Source: Psococerastis gibbosa
Taxonomy: Eukaryota; Arthropoda; Insecta; Psocodea; Psocidae
Length of the DNA stretch: 64,000 nt
NCBI GenBank assembly: GCA_963971405.1
Contig: OZ020490.1
Location: 33,257,464 to 33,321,463 of the forward strand
Direction of reading: 5' to 3'
Part shown: piece after piece, positions 22,447 through 33,054 of the stretch
Numbering within the stretch: position 1 is the first letter of the stretch
How the letters are laid out: every line of letters starts with the position of its first letter
Notes under the pieces: model-generated
What the model was told of the DNA's origin: nothing
The model's input: only the letters and a program-made list of their open reading frames with translations
Databases searched by the model: none
Program-made: the position numbers and the translations under genes

Positions 22447-22842
22447 TTGCATGGCAGGCTGCATGGCGGGACACCACTAAGAAGCATCAAACCAGTTATT
22501 GGGGATTGGCAAACCTCATATCGCCTAAATCGAGCTGAAGAGACTGCTCTTGCTAGATTGCGCATAGGGCACACCCGCCTTACCCATGGACATTTGATGT
22601 CCGGTGACCAGCCCCCTACATGCAGCAGGTGCGGAGTACCTCAAACAGTGGAACACATAATTACCGAATACCCTATATACGCAGCGGGCAGACTTTCGTT
22701 ACCTAAACCACACACCCAGCTAAACTTAATTGGGGACAAGCACGGCAACGTTAAGCTTTCTAATCAAGACCGGACAGAAATTCTGTCCATCTGCATAACA
22801 CAAGAAATGCTCACCGTTTGGATCTGCCCGGATGTAGGCTGA
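22447..22842 (+). pseudogene. LINE ORF2 C-terminal RNase H-type region
   Basis: The open frame contains SYRLNRAEETALARLRIGHT, then RLTHGHLM, a C-x2-C-x6-H-x3-C-like region (CSRCGVPQTVEHIITEYP; the last Cys of the usual EC is changed to EY), and ends in a stop. This order is typical of the ORF2 C terminus of I/R1/Jockey-group elements in animals. Reverse transcriptase and endonuclease are absent upstream, so the insertion is 5' truncated. It overlaps or abuts another LINE tail. Confidence 0.8.
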
Positions 22843-22844
22843 GT

Positions 22845-23134
22845 AGGTCCATCGCATCATTCCCAAACTCGGCAATGAGATACTACAACGCCCTACCAAT
22901 CAGCCTTACAAATAAGGATTTTTCAGGACAGAAGGCCGTGGTGACAAGGAAAATTAAAGAATGTCCACTGTACAGCTTGAACGAGTTCAGGGAAATATAA
23001 GCTGGGATGCTCAAACATATAACCTCCCCCCTCCCCCCATCTAACGTATGCTTCCGCATGAAATTTTTTGTTTCTGTTCTAGATGTTTTTTGTTTTGGAC
23101 GCCGTCTATCCCACCTTGGTGGGTCATGGACAAA

Positions 23135-23162
<28 letters not shown>
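22845..23162 (+). pseudogene. Second LINE 3' end with TTGA-repeat tail
   Basis: From about 22845 a different frame reads SIASFPNSAMRYYNALP, then FSGQKAVVTRKIKECPLY and a stop, the usual end of CR1/L2-like ORF2 proteins (a W/Y-N-x-LP motif followed by a basic helix). A 3' UTR follows to GGTGGGTCATGGACAAAG and a GATT microsatellite, the form of tail used by L2-like elements. Confidence 0.7.
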
Positions 23163-23165
<3 letters not shown>

Positions 23166-23536
23166 GTCATGCCACACCTGTAGACAAGCTCAAGAAAACC
23201 ATTCCCTTAACCACAACTACCAATAGTAACCAAATAAGCCGTCACTTCCGCACACACACACACACCGACCGGCGCAAATACTCGAAAGGGTCCCGCGCCT
23301 AAAAAATATATATATATATATATATATATAGGGCCTATATACTTTTTGAGGTCATAGGAACCCAAAAGGTGGTTTTTACGAAATGTCTATCGGTCTGTCA
23401 GATCATCGTCGTTTTCCTGGAATTATGGACTAAGATGAAATTCGGCATGTATTGTAGGTTCACAAAAATTATAAGACGGGACCATTTTTTGGTGTTTGGA
23501 CCAAAATGTGTGAATATTTTGTAGTGCGCTTATAAA
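23163..23536 (+). repeat. MS-MITE fragment at 23338-23508 and a TA microsatellite
   Basis: TATATA repeats at 23308-23330 precede GAGGTCATAGGAACCCAAA, a short GTCT-like stretch and GATGAAATTCGGCATG, then ACGGGACCATTTTTT. Both ends of the element are lost. Confidence 0.65.
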
Positions 23537-23687
23537 TAGTGCAATTTGTTATCATTTATACAGGAAGAAGAAACCGCCTCCCCCTGGTCAATCAGGTGGA
23601 TCTTTCGCTTAAAAGCGCCGACCCAACCCCGCGGGGAGGAGGTTTATTCTTCTCTTATAGGCCCTACATGATGACATATTGCACTAT
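23537..23687. mobile_element. 150 bp fold-back element with GC-rich stem
   Basis: TAGTGCAATTTGTTATCAT and its complement ATGATGACATATTGCACTA form the outer arms. AAGAAACCGCCTCCCC and GGGGAGGAGGTTTATTC form the inner stem around a loop of about 40 bases. A transcript would form a stable hairpin. Only this copy was seen. Confidence 0.65.
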
Positions 23688-23689
23688 TA

Positions 23690-24099
23690 AACATGTCACG
23701 TAGTCAACAAAGCCAAATTTTGTGATACAATATGCCTTTTATAAGTTAATCAAGGACTTAGGCCTACGGTAGGCCTATTAGTGGGTTAATTGGGCCCAAA
23801 ATTCGCCCACATGGAAAATAAAGACTATTTTCATTCTTTCTTTCTTTTATTATTTTTGGGAATTGACAAGTCAATCAGAGTAGCCCTACTTCCTTGTCCA
23901 GTATTCCCTGAACAAGGAGCATATATTTACAAAAATATATAATACAATACCATCCCGCATCCCTAAGCTAGCGCTTGTTTGGGACAACGGGCTTATACAA
24001 TATAGGTACAGTTTTAAAATAATAAATTATATTTTTAATTAATACTTGATATAAGTTAGGCTATGCGTCGTTAGAGGACAGGATGAAGTCTATCTAGCA
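23690..24099. other. No gene recognised
   Basis: Unassigned AT-rich sequence. Confidence 0.4.
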
Positions 24100-24107
24100 T
24101 CAGTATC

Positions 24108-24287
24108 CAAGGCCGTAGCCAAGGGGGGCTCATGGGGGTTCAACCCCCCCCCCCCCCCCTCCGAAATGAAATGGCTTGATACTAGATGGAATCGGATTTT
24201 GAGAGGAAAAATAAAAACCACTATGTTACACCCAATAAAATTTCCAACCCCCCCCCCCCCCGGAAAAAAATTCTGGCTACAGCCTTG
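24108..24287. mobile_element. hAT-GC miniature element
   Basis: The ends are CAAGGCCGTAGCC and GGCTACAGCCTTG. The flanks TCAGTATC (24100-24107) and TCTGTATC (24288-24295) match at 7 of 8 positions. Long C runs flank the GATACTAGATGGAATCGG interior. Confidence 0.85.
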
Positions 24288-24299
24288 TCTGTATCTACG

Positions 24300-24865
24300 T
24301 ATCTACATGTATCTAGGCCTACATCTGTATCTAGCCAATTTCAAATAGTGTACATAAATGCACAGTTCACACGTCAGAAATAATTTTTGTTTCATCCATT
24401 TGTGAGGCATAATATATTGTATAATTTATGCAAGTTAAGTCCATTACAAAGTAGTAGTCGAGCATTTAAAATTTAAAAATGTGAATGCTTTGGCCCTCTA
24501 CAGGCAGAAGACGAAATCATCAGTTGAGAAAAGTTCCAGTAGGTGGCGCGCTGCGGTAGGAAAGATTTGGCGGAATACTTTTTTCCAAACTGAGAAACTT
24601 TCATCGTTTTCTTTGTTATCACATCCATCGCGAACAATCACTGACAAGGCTAATTTATGGATTCAGTTTGGCTGCATTTTATCTACCTCTGGAAGATTTT
24701 CGTTTTGGCAGGTAGTCTAGAGAGGCTGGCTAGTCTTCGAGGCTATTGAATGTACAATCCTACTGCCAAGAAGGAATTTGGTTACGATCGTTCAGGCACA
24801 GGGATAATAAAATATTCGATTCCAATGAACTCGATGCCAGAATCGAGTAATACCAATGTCAGGAG
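24300..24865. other. No gene recognised
   Basis: Mostly single-copy looking sequence. I looked for further exons of the minus-strand gene at 25888-27810 and found none with convincing splice sites. Confidence 0.4.
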
Positions 24866-25045
24866 CAGGAGCGGACCCAGCGGAAAATTTATGGGGGGGG
24901 GGTCACAAGTTGTATGTTAGTTTAAAAGGTAATTTTCTCGATGAAAATTTGAGTTTTATTAGATTTATTTTTTATATTTTTACTATCATATGAATTTACT
25001 CATTTAGGGGGGGGGGGGGGGTCTGGGGGCCCCCGTGGAGCCGCC
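24866..25045. repeat. G-run repeat, probably a hAT-GC subfamily
   Basis: GCGGAAAATTTATGGGG followed by CACAAGTTGTATG, GTAATTTT, a TACTATCATATGAATTTACT segment, a second G run, and GTGGAGCCGCCATTGG. The same order occurs at 33487 and partially at 45250. The termini CAGGAGCGGAC and CCGCCATTG are poorly matched, and no clear target duplication was found. Confidence 0.55.
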
Positions 25046-25254
25046 ATTGGCCTGCGGGCACCGAATATTAATGACGTGCAATGGAGTTCTTGCGCAGGTA
25101 AATCCAACAAGGTTGCTATACATGGAGTCAATGTAGACCAGACGTCATCGGACTACTATTGGGTGCTGCTTATGTTTTGCTTATGTAACTTTCGGACAAA
25201 AAAATTGTTGGTGATCATGTGACGTCACTACGCAAGATCTCCATTGCAATTACT

Positions 25255-25733
25255 CAAGTCATGGCTACTTATATCCAGGGCCACCAAGTTAAGGATACAT
25301 AAAACCCTTATCAGACCTATTGCAACATACAGCTCGGAAACCTGAAATCTAACTGCCCATGACGCTATCAAACTGCAAGTGAAGGAAAGAAAGATAATAA
25401 AGAGGATCTATGGACCTCTGAAAGAACTCAAAGGGCGTCGAATCCAATGGCTGAGTCATGTGCATGTGTATGCAAGCGGAGAGGATGCCGAAGCTGGTTT
25501 TCGAAGACACCTTCAACCACCCTAGATGGCCCGGTAGGCCAAGGCTCAGATGGATGGACCAAGTGCTAGAAGATGTGCACGCCACCGGCACCCGAGACTG
25601 GAAGTTGGCGGCGGAAGATCGTCCGAGATGGCGTGGTGCAGTGCTTATATAAATAAGTAACGTGCAGTGGCAGCGGCCAAAAGTCCCCCCGGGCTGGATG
25701 CAGCTATCCCTAAGGCAAGTAAGTCAAGTATGG
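25255..25733 (+). pseudogene. LINE ORF2 C-terminal remnant
   Basis: In shifting frames it reads KTLIRPIATYSSET, KIIKRIYGPLKELKGRRIQW, then PKLVFEDTFNHPRWPGRPRL and RWMDQVLEDVHATGTRDWKL, ending near a stop and the 3' UTR CCCCCCGGGCTGGATGC. The same family, in better frame, lies at 59726-60390 on the minus strand. Frameshifts and stops show that it is dead. Confidence 0.8.
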
Positions 25734-25856
25734 ACCCCTATGCGATGATGGAGAGTGTGGTACAAGAAGCAACGCCGAAATAGACGCAATACTCAACGGA
25801 GAAGACATAGTCCGGTTTATAAGATGGCTGGGACACGTCGTAAGAATGTCATGATC
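25734..25856 (+). pseudogene. LINE fragment related to 5215
   Basis: It carries TATGGACCCCTATGCGATGA and continues through AACGGAGAAGACATAG to GGACACGTCGTAAGAATG. It shows the site occupied by a hAT-GC element in the copy at 5289. Confidence 0.75.
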
Positions 25857-25887
25857 TTATAAATACATAATTAATAATGTTGCTTAC

Positions 25888-25938
25888 CTTAACATTGGAA
25901 GGGGCCCAATGGTAGCTGGTGTCTTTCACTGGATCGGG
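25888..25938 (-). CDS. Internal coding exon of the His/Gln-rich gene (51 nt)
   Basis: On the minus strand the acceptor TTTTATTCCACAG is followed by 51 nt in one open frame, PDPVKDTSYHWAPSNVK, and then the strong donor AAG|GTAAGC. The exon is in phase 0 at both ends, matching the phase-0 donor of the upstream coding exon at 27598. The joined protein would read ...KTPAIE-PDPVKDTSYHWAP.... The Y-x-W-x-P element is reminiscent of the start of PET domains (testin, prickle, limpet), but one short motif does not establish this. Exons further downstream, to the left, were not found; they may lie beyond 25888 within repeat-rich DNA or outside the window. Confidence 0.6.
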
Positions 25939-26057
25939 CTGTGGAATAAAATGTAAGAGGTCAAAAATAAATCAAATTAAATTGGTAAGCTAGATTTTTT
26001 TGACGAATAGGCACAGTAAAAGAGATAGATATAGACATTTTCTTTGTGTGATACTAT

Positions 26058-26125
26058 TTAACCCCTTCCCCTGACAATGGGCTCCGCCCTAATTGTTCGA
26101 TGACCATGAATGACAGTTATAGGGT
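26058..26125 (+). repeat. Rep-S fragment
   Basis: CCCCTTCCCCTGACAATGGG and CTAATTGTTCGATGACCATG match the beginning of the 29036 copy. Confidence 0.5.
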
Positions 26126-26127
26126 GC

Positions 26128-26415
26128 AATGCCATACCAAGTTGAATCCAGCGGACCAGAGCAGAAGAGCAAAGCTGCAGATAACTTGGTCGTGTGCACA
26201 GTGCCGGTAGGGAAACATGGTAGGACTTGTCCTGGTTACCTCCGAACTAATCATGTGACTTCATTGTGTTTCCTAAGTGGTTCGGAATCCACTATAATCA
26301 GGAGGTCCACTGTCCTATGGGCTGGCATAGGACTGTCAAGTCGGGGTCGCTCTATGGGCCCAAATATGAGGCCTAAGTCGTTTTTAACCCGACGAACACT
26401 ACTACTACTACTACT
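26128..26415 (+). repeat. Rep-E copy
   Basis: From ATACCAAGTTGAATCC to CCCGACGAACACTACTAC. An ACT microsatellite closes it, as in the 35471 copy. It lies in the intron between the two exons of the minus-strand gene. Confidence 0.7.
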
Positions 26416-26629
26416 ATAGGGTACAATGAGCTGATACGAGTATTTGAGCTAAATCCATACCTAATTAATTTAGTTTTGGCGGTTTTTTCTACTTTTTGAA
26501 AATACCACTAGTAATATTTTATTTAATAATGGTGTAGGTTTTTTGAGCTTAATTTAGGGAAGGGGAGTCCTGACTCAGTGGACACCCCACCCTGGCTACT
26601 CTACTGTATCTACTATCAGCTTCCTTTTA

Positions 26630-26807
26630 GGTGGCTCTTCCACCTGTCAATATTCCGCCATTTATTCATCAATAATAAGTCTCTACCATATTATAACTTA
26701 ATTTATAATAGATAAGTTATGTATCTACATAATAGTCTCCATAAAACAAGCATCTCATCAATGTTTGATGCACTACTGACGGAATATTGACAAGTGGAAT
26801 AGCCGCC
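26630..26807. mobile_element. Short fold-back element, TA-FB2 copy 2
   Basis: The ends GGTGGCTCTTCCACCTGTC and GACAAGTGGAATAGCCGCC are inverted, and TA lies on both sides (26628-26629 and 26808-26809). Internally it is the reverse complement of the 9665 copy. It sits inside the intron of the minus-strand gene. Confidence 0.75.
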
Positions 26808-26809
26808 TA

Positions 26810-27597
26810 AATGAACAAATTCACCCATAAAAGAAATCAAACCAACAATCTTTCAATTAACAGTCAAGTTCTCAATTCAACGGCTGATTTCGGCTCATAA
26901 AATCCGAGAAAGGTTGGGTATTATGCCAAGGGGCGCTAAGTCATCAGCTATTTTCCTCACCTTTACGAAAAGGTCAGATTAGGAGCGAGAGGGGGAGGGA
27001 AAGGTAAAGTTTAGAATGTTCTATGAAGTTATGTAGAGAGTGACAACAGCGCAGAATATTAGCGATGATTTTAAAAATATTTTCCTTCACTCTGGAAAAC
27101 CTTTTTTCATTATTTTTGCAGCAGGGGTTTCCCTTTTTTTAACGTTTTAATTTATTGCTAAACGGTGTCCCGGGGTCCTTGAGAGTATAAGTGATTTTTG
27201 AAAGTGCCCGGGTAAAATAGGCCTAATAGATTTTTAATTTCAATAGACATAGACAATAGCCTAGGAGGTGAAATGACTTATGGGTATTGAAATATCCCAT
27301 GAAACATCAGTCGTAGAGTTCTCACAAATATCAGGACAAGAGAAGAAATTTTTCACATATACATTAAATATTATATATATATATATTATAGATAGATAGA
27401 TATTTAATGTATTTTCACATCGTTTTGCAAGAGCATTATATCCAAAAACTGTGCCCCCCTCAAGCCGGAGCGTGTGAGCGTGGCACATCAGTATATATAC
27501 AATCAGTATACATTTTTGAGGTGTGCGAACTATTTTGCCTTTAGCCTGTACTTCAATCCTGCCTTTGGTCCTTCAAGCCGGATATTTTAGAACTTAC
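26810..27597. other. Intronic sequence, no further exon recognised
   Basis: This part of the intron between 25938 and 27598 holds a TA/GATA microsatellite at 27373-27400 and no splice-flanked frame that I could support. Confidence 0.4.
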
Positions 27598-27810
27598 TTC
27601 TATTGCTGGTGTCTTTATATGATGTAAATCGATGCTAGACGGCGGTTTTGGTTTTGTATGGTGAGGATTGGGATGACTGATGTGATGGAAGCTTTGCTGT
27701 TGCTGTTGGTGCTGCGAGACCGAGTGTGGGGGATGTCTGTGGCCACCCTCGTTCAATAGGGGCTGGATGCCGGTCACAAAGTGTGCCATTACCGCATGGT
27801 CTCACTAAAC
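27598..27810 (-). CDS. First coding exon of a His/Gln-rich protein
   Basis: The exon starts after an acceptor TTCTTATGTTTCAG, has 21 nt of 5' UTR with two in-frame stops, then ATG at 27789 and 64 codons, and ends at the consensus donor GAA|GTAAGT in phase 0. The protein begins MAHFVTGIQPLLNEGGHRHP, continues through a Q5 run and clusters of His-Pro, and ends SSIDLHHIKTPAIE. Such low-complexity His/Gln stretches are common at the N termini of animal transcription factors and LIM proteins, but no domain is visible here. The acceptor before the ATG implies at least one upstream non-coding exon. The next coding exon is at 25888-25938. Frame, phase and both splice sites agree, so I regard this as a real gene; the function is unknown. 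Confidence 0.65.
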
Positions 27811-27896
27811 CTGAAACATAAGAAGTTGCATTGGAATAACTGCCGGATTTTCCTAATCATCCGTCCCTAATGACTCCATCACAATGCCAGTAGCAA

Positions 27897-28714
27897 AAAA
27901 AAAGAACCGGTCCGAGTTTACAAGAACATGCTTTCCAATTTATCAACATTAGGGAATATGAGTAATTTCATGTTAAATAATTTTCCAGTGGTTAAATTTC
28001 CGATATCACGGGGGGAGGGGGGGGGGGTTGTCCACCTGACGTCACTGGAAGTGAGGTAAATTCTAGATAGGTCAGACAAACACATTCATTACCACACTGC
28101 AATAATGGCAGGGTATGCAATGCATTTGAGCGCGAATTCTCTATCATTTTTTCAAAAAATAATTTTTTGCGCAAAACCAAATATTTTTTTGGGAAAGCAA
28201 CCTAACCGGTTTCGTTACTCAATTTAACACCTAAAACATGCCTGAAGGTAGAAATCATCGATAGAAAGGTTTCGCAGTCATTTTTCATTAAAATGTAGTT
28301 ACTTTTTATTTTTTTTACCCCCAGAAGCAAACTGTCAAGAGGCAAGCGACCCCCCGCATTTTGTGAACATTAATAACGACTACAATATATGATAATTTAA
28401 AATAAATCGTTGGAGCCGTTTTTGAGAAATAATTTTTTTAGATGTTTTTTTGGAGTTTTTTGAGAATAAAACCACCCCAAATTGAGTTAGCCCCAAATTA
28501 AAAAAATGACTCAGAGGTATGATTTTTGTGAACGTACGTGCCAAATTCCACTCAAATCCACCGAGTAGTTTGCCCGGAAATCGATGAACAGACAGACCGA
28601 CAGACCGACATTTCGTAAAAACCACTTTTTTGGGGTGTAAATCCTTTGAAATCTCGGAATCGAAAATTTCGACCATCACAAAGCTTTCCTTATACTACGT
28701 ATAAATTGGAAAGC
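27897..28714 (-). mobile_element. MS-MITE, full length
   Basis: It runs from AAAGAACCGGTCCGAG at the left to TATAAATTGGAAAGC at the right, so it is in minus orientation. The GTCT tract is short here (28588-28612), and a block near GGTACCTCAAAACG is deleted. A run of G occurs at 28011-28027. The element begins about 85 bp beyond the acceptor of the 27598 exon, inside the upstream intron of that gene. Confidence 0.85.
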
Positions 28715-28715
28715 A

Positions 28716-29035
28716 AAAATAAATCTGGTTAAAATAAAAATAATAGAAATTAGCTATTTGTCGGCTAGATTTTTGAAAAATTTCTCCCGGGTCTCCACCA
28801 CCCCTCCCCCCTGTTTCTCTAAATATGTGAGTAAACCTCCAACGCTTAGTTAAAATTCATTACTTATTTATTTTAAAGTTTGACCACCTCAACGGGATCA
28901 GATTTACTCAATAATTCAGAGTAGAATACAAGAGCAAGGAGTCAATCGCCCAGAAACCTGCAGTCTTTATCAGAACCATTAGAAAGAATAGTCGTTCTCA
29001 GGACTCTCAGGAGTAGCACCTACTCCCGAAACATC
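28716..29035. other. No gene recognised
   Basis: A short TTCTCCCGGGTCTCC piece near 28785 resembles hAT-GC body modules. The rest is unassigned. Confidence 0.4.
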
Positions 29036-29395
29036 AACCCCTTCCCCTAGCAATGGGCCCCACTCTAATTGTTCGATGACTATGACGCCCATGTCTCTAA
29101 TGATTATTAACACAGCAGACAATGTAAGTCCAACTAACCTCTTTGTTAGACTCGTATCTGTACTTGGTTAAGTTATGCTTTCGCCTGTTTCTTTGCGTCA
29201 ATGGTAAGCTTGTCTCTGCTTGTCCATTATCGCATGTAACCGGTGTAGGTTGACATCGAGAACGTATACCAGTTTGCCAGTGGGTAAAAATTCATATGGA
29301 AACAATACAAATGATGTCCGCAATCAACGGGGTCGTTGGAATTGGACAAGGGACCTATGGGCCACTATAAGTTTGCCTGGGTTCACAAAGCGTAT
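29036..29395 (+). repeat. Rep-S followed by Rep-O
   Basis: Rep-S (29036-29150) ends at GTAAGTCCAACTAACC. Rep-O (about 29151-29395) follows, from GACTCGTATCTGTACTTGG through GTGTAGGTTGACATCGAG and GGAAACAATACAAATGATG to GGACAAGGGACCTATGGGCC. Rep-O copies also occur at 30820 (-), 33690, 48686 and 54480. TTGGTTAAGT resembles an A box, but the B box is poor, so a SINE origin is only possible. Confidence 0.6.
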
Positions 29396-29769
29396 TTCAA
29401 AATAAATAATTAAATAAAAAAATAAACCCTTTGTTAAATAACATTAATCGATACCAAAATAATATTAATCTAGACAACCAGTTATTAACAATAAATGTCT
29501 CTGTGGAGAAACTTAAAATAGTGACGTTTCTCCGCTTGATCCGAGCCTCCGAGTGCTGAGAAAATAAGTTCTTCTCCTCCAAATTGTGTTTCAAAGACGA
29601 AACTGTCATCAGAGTGAGAACTTGCTGGAAACTCCCGTAAGGAAAATTGCCAGCGGGAAAACACTTGCAACAACTACAACTAAGTTTTTCTTCCAGCCAG
29701 AGCACGTAAATTTTCAGATCAATACGCTGATTAAGTTCCAAGTTTTTGTGAAACAGTAATGAGGTCGAA
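29396..29769. other. No gene supported
   Basis: The minus frame at 29397-29864 (155 codons) lacks known motifs, and its right part overlaps the tandem array starting at about 29770. Confidence 0.4.
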
Positions 29770-30465
29770 GAGCTTTCTCCGTGGATCACCAACTGGTAAA
29801 AGAGTTGAAGTTTCTGGTGTGAATAGTTTTTTTTTGTGGCTAATAACCGATAAAACGCTGCCACACGCCAACCTTAATGGGGTCTAGACCTGAGAACTCT
29901 TTATTAGAACGAGGAAATGTGGTCAGCAACAAGGCCAGCAGTTGCGGTTAACAATGGAAGTAAGATTAGGTCATTACGAAGCAGTAGAATCCGTTCTGAG
30001 CGTTGCTGTTGAGCCAGTTCCACTGAAGATGTTGACCGCAGATGTTGACGAAACGTTTGTAAGTACGCTTTCAGAAGGACCACGGCCTACCATCCCGGAT
30101 CACGAACTGGTAAAAAAGTTGAAATGAGAATAGTTTCTTTGTTTAGCTAATAAGCGATAAAATGCTGCCACACAACAACCTTATAGTGGTATAGACTTGG
30201 GAACTGTTTCTTAGTACGCTGTGGTAGGCAAAAAGGCCAGCAGTTCCTCACCAACTGAAGTGAGACTAAGTCATGACGAAGCAGTAGGGATGATAGGCCG
30301 TGGTGGTTCGGAAAGCGTTGCTGCTGAGCCTCTGAGAGACAATCTTTGAAGTCTACGCAGTTCCACTGGAGATGTTGACCGCAGATGTTGACGAAACGTT
30401 TTTCGCATTTTTCAATTACCACGGCCTATCATCCCGGATTCTACTGCTTCGTCACGTAACTCCGG
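29770..30465. repeat. FB-Q fold-back units in a tandem pair of about 310 bp
   Basis: Each unit holds GGATCAC-AACTGGTAAAA, TAAAACGCTGCCACAC-like sequence, and a fold-back segment with TGCTGAGCC, GATGTTGACCGCAGATGTTG and ACGAAACGTTT. In the second unit, GGATGATAGGCCGTGGT (about 30287) faces ACCACGGCCTATCATCC (about 30419), making a clear inverted repeat. A separate FB-Q is at 50033. Confidence 0.65.
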
Positions 30466-30469
30466 CCAT

Positions 30470-30819
30470 GGAAATATTTTGTTATTACATTGAAAACCAT
30501 TCTATTTTAATTGCTATAGGCTATTTATTTTCAGGGTGCCTACAATTAATAAATAAGCTGAGGCTTCCTTCAACGCCCCCGAGTAGTTTGTGATGTGATG
30601 CGAGAGTTTTTAAGTTATTTTATTTAGTTGTAGGTGTTGTAGTCAGTTGTAGATAGCTACATAAAAATGTACAACAAACAAAATCACTGAAAATCATGGC
30701 ATATTATTTTCCGTGAACATAAAGAATAGTTTCTGTATTCTTTCGCATAGCTCATTAAAATTATGAAGAATGTAAGACTACTAATAATAATAATGTTTGG
30801 AAGGGCTGATTATGGACCT
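30470..30819. other. No gene recognised
   Basis: Unassigned AT-rich sequence. Confidence 0.4.
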
Positions 30820-31040
30820 AGGCCTACTTTATAGTGGTCCATTGGTCCCTTGTCCATTGCCAACGACCCCGTGGATTTCGGACATTATTTGTATAGTTTC
30901 CGTATTAACTTTTGGCCACTGGCAAACTGGTTTACGCCCTCGTTGTCAACCTACACAGGCTACAACAGATAATGGACAAGTTGGTACAAGCTTATGTGTG
31001 AAACAGGCGAAAGCATGACTTAACAAAGTACAGAAACGAG
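30820..31040 (-). repeat. Rep-O, inverted copy
   Basis: The complement carries GGACAAGGGACCAATGGACC, GTTGACAACGAGGGCG and GACTCGTTTCTGTACTTTG, in the order found at 48686. Confidence 0.65.
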
Positions 31041-31283
31041 TCCCTTAATTACTTTCAAAGTCAAAATTATAATGGAAAACACGAAGAAGAAAGACGCTGT
31101 AGAAAAACCTGTTTCTACCAATTCAAAATCAGACATGACATATCCAGCTCATAACAAAGTCCCCCTCCTCTATTCTGAACTCGGAATCAGGCGAAGTGGG
31201 ACAGCAAATTGAATTTGAGAGCTGGTAAAATGTGAAGGGTAGAAACGGGGTGAATCTGCAAGCGTTGAAAAAGCAACCATGTC

Positions 31284-31483
31284 GGGACATGTAGAGTAGT
31301 GGTACGGACTCTGACATTCACCCGAAAGGTTGTTGGTTCGAGTCCTACACTTCCTACATTTTCGGCCCATGCTTCGGAGGGCATGTAAAGCAGGCGGTCC
31401 CGCGCTTTCTTAGTTGAGTGTAACTCCGCTAGGTTGGCTTAGTAATAGAACAAAATAAGGCATTATTTATTTATTTATTTTTA
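31284..31483 (+). mobile_element. SINE-F, full length
   Basis: The head GTAGAGTAGTGGTACGGACT contains an A box and GTTGGTTCGAGTCCTAC a B box, as in tRNA-derived SINEs. The body reads through GGAGGGCATGTAAAGCAGGC to TTGGCTTAGTAATAGAAC and ends in ATTT repeats. An internal GAGGGCTTTATAGCCCT segment present in other copies is deleted here. Confidence 0.8.
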
Positions 31484-31649
31484 AAACGCGGCTCGGAATA
31501 GTTACGGACCCGAACCTGCCGGCAAATTGGGTACTTGAGACCTCTCGCTTCAAATAAATGTCAATGGAAAATATTTTGATAATTTATTGTATCATTATTA
31601 TTGAGCTATTGTAATAATTTGGTGGGTTTGTTGGTTATCCCATTTCCGC

Positions 31650-32345
31650 TTTAAGCAACCCTGTCAGCATCGCGGAGGGAGCGAGTTTGTTTATTAACTT
31701 GAAGCACCTGTAGGCGCCGATTCCACCGACCGGCTAGGGCTAAATACAAAAACGGTGACATGGTAGCAGACATACAAGACTTAGGCGGGGTTTCCACCGA
31801 CCTCGCATTGCAGAATGCAAATGACATTGACGGAAATTTTAGTTTTCCTCTATTCCATAGTTAAAATTGGTCAATGATCATACAGTAAAATCACAAACAA
31901 ACAAACTAAAATTAAAAAATGGGATATGTTAAGTACAAACATTTTAATAGATTACTATAAAAAGAAAAATTCTAATTTCCGTCAATGTCATTTGTATTCT
32001 GCAATGCGATCGGTGGAAACCTCGCCTAATCTTGAATGTCTGCTACCACGTCACCGTTTTTGTAAATAGCCCTAGCCGGTCGGTGGAATCGGTGCCTAAG
32101 GAGCAGACTCCTTCTCCTCAGGGGAAAGGGGAGTTGACTGACAGGGTGGATCTCCTGATTATAGTGGATTCCGAACCACTTGGGGAACATAGTAAAGTCA
32201 CATGATTAATTGGGAGGTGACCAGGACTCGACACGCACTTAGACTGACTAGTATAGTCTCAGATTGTTATCATGTCCCATCATGTTCACTTGCCAACGCT
32301 GTGCACACTACCAAGTTTCCCACAGAAGCTCTGTTCTGTTGGAAT
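31650..32345 (-). repeat. Rep-E, inverted, split by a TA-FB insertion
   Basis: The left part (31650-31710) ends GAAGCACCTG and the right part (32099-32345) resumes with GGAGCAGACTCC. Together they match the reverse of the uninterrupted copy at 1237-1570. The interruption is exactly the TA-FB element at 31713-32096. Confidence 0.75.
31713..32096. mobile_element. TA-FB fold-back element, copy 3, with TA duplication
   Basis: It begins GGCGCCGATTCCACCGACC and ends with the complement of GGCACCGATTCCACC. TA occurs at 31711-31712 and 32097-32098, and the Rep-E copy at 1237 shows the site with one TA. The arms contain the second TTTCCACCGACC block. Compared with copies 1 and 2 the central part is inverted, as expected for a near-symmetrical element. 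Confidence 0.85.
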
Positions 32346-33054
32346 CAAATATACAATATGTTATTATTTTAAATATAATAACTTAATTTTATATGGTGCA
32401 TTCACATTGATGGCATTAATTTGTCTATTGTCTAGGTATCAACCTTCTTCCAGTTGTAGTATAGCGATCTAGTTAGTACAAAATCCTCTCGGGTGGCTAT
32501 TTTTGTTTGACACGGTCGATCCGGCTCTGGCTGGTCAGGGACTCTAATTATTGTATTGTATTGTATAGCTTGTTATTTTGAGTGAAAGAACTATTTAAAC
32601 TGCCGCCACGTCACACCCATTTCAACACTCATACCAACAGAAAGCGCGTATGCCCGAAGGGTCCTACATTTTTAAAAAAAAAAACGTATAAAAAAATAAA
32701 TATAAAAGGAAGGGAAGTTTATGTGAAGCCTTCCACTCAATTAATTCTTTTTATGACAAAGCTTGTGATGGGGGTCAATATTGTGCTCGGGTTTCATCAT
32801 TTCACAATATCAGGATATGAAAACGCTTTAAATGGCTCGAAAAGTTGTGCGAGGGGCTCTGTGATCTCTGAAAAGACCGCAATAATTCCCATGCCTGGTT
32901 TTCACTGAAAGAGCTGCTATTGTAGTTCAGTTGCTATAGTGACCCCGGCAGCGAACTGAATGTTTATGAGGTCGATGCCTGAATGTATATAAGGGTTTCT
33001 CGTTGCACAGGGTGGATGGCCTATTACGCAGTCATACATATACTGTATTGCAGT
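32346..33054. other. No gene; LINE-like tail near 32500-32565
   Basis: TTTGACACGGTCGATCCGGC followed by GGTCAGGGACTC and TTGTATTGTAT repeats resembles the end of the LINE at 22845 (Pro/Val-rich hydrolase-like line is absent). The 108-codon frame at 32582 lacks recognisable motifs. Confidence 0.4.

Noticed and set aside
29397..29864. 155-codon minus frame
   Set aside because: No motif, no splice context, and part overlaps the FB-Q tandem array.
32582..32908. 108-codon plus frame
   Set aside because: No recognisable domain, no conserved counterpart, and composition like the surrounding AT-rich DNA.
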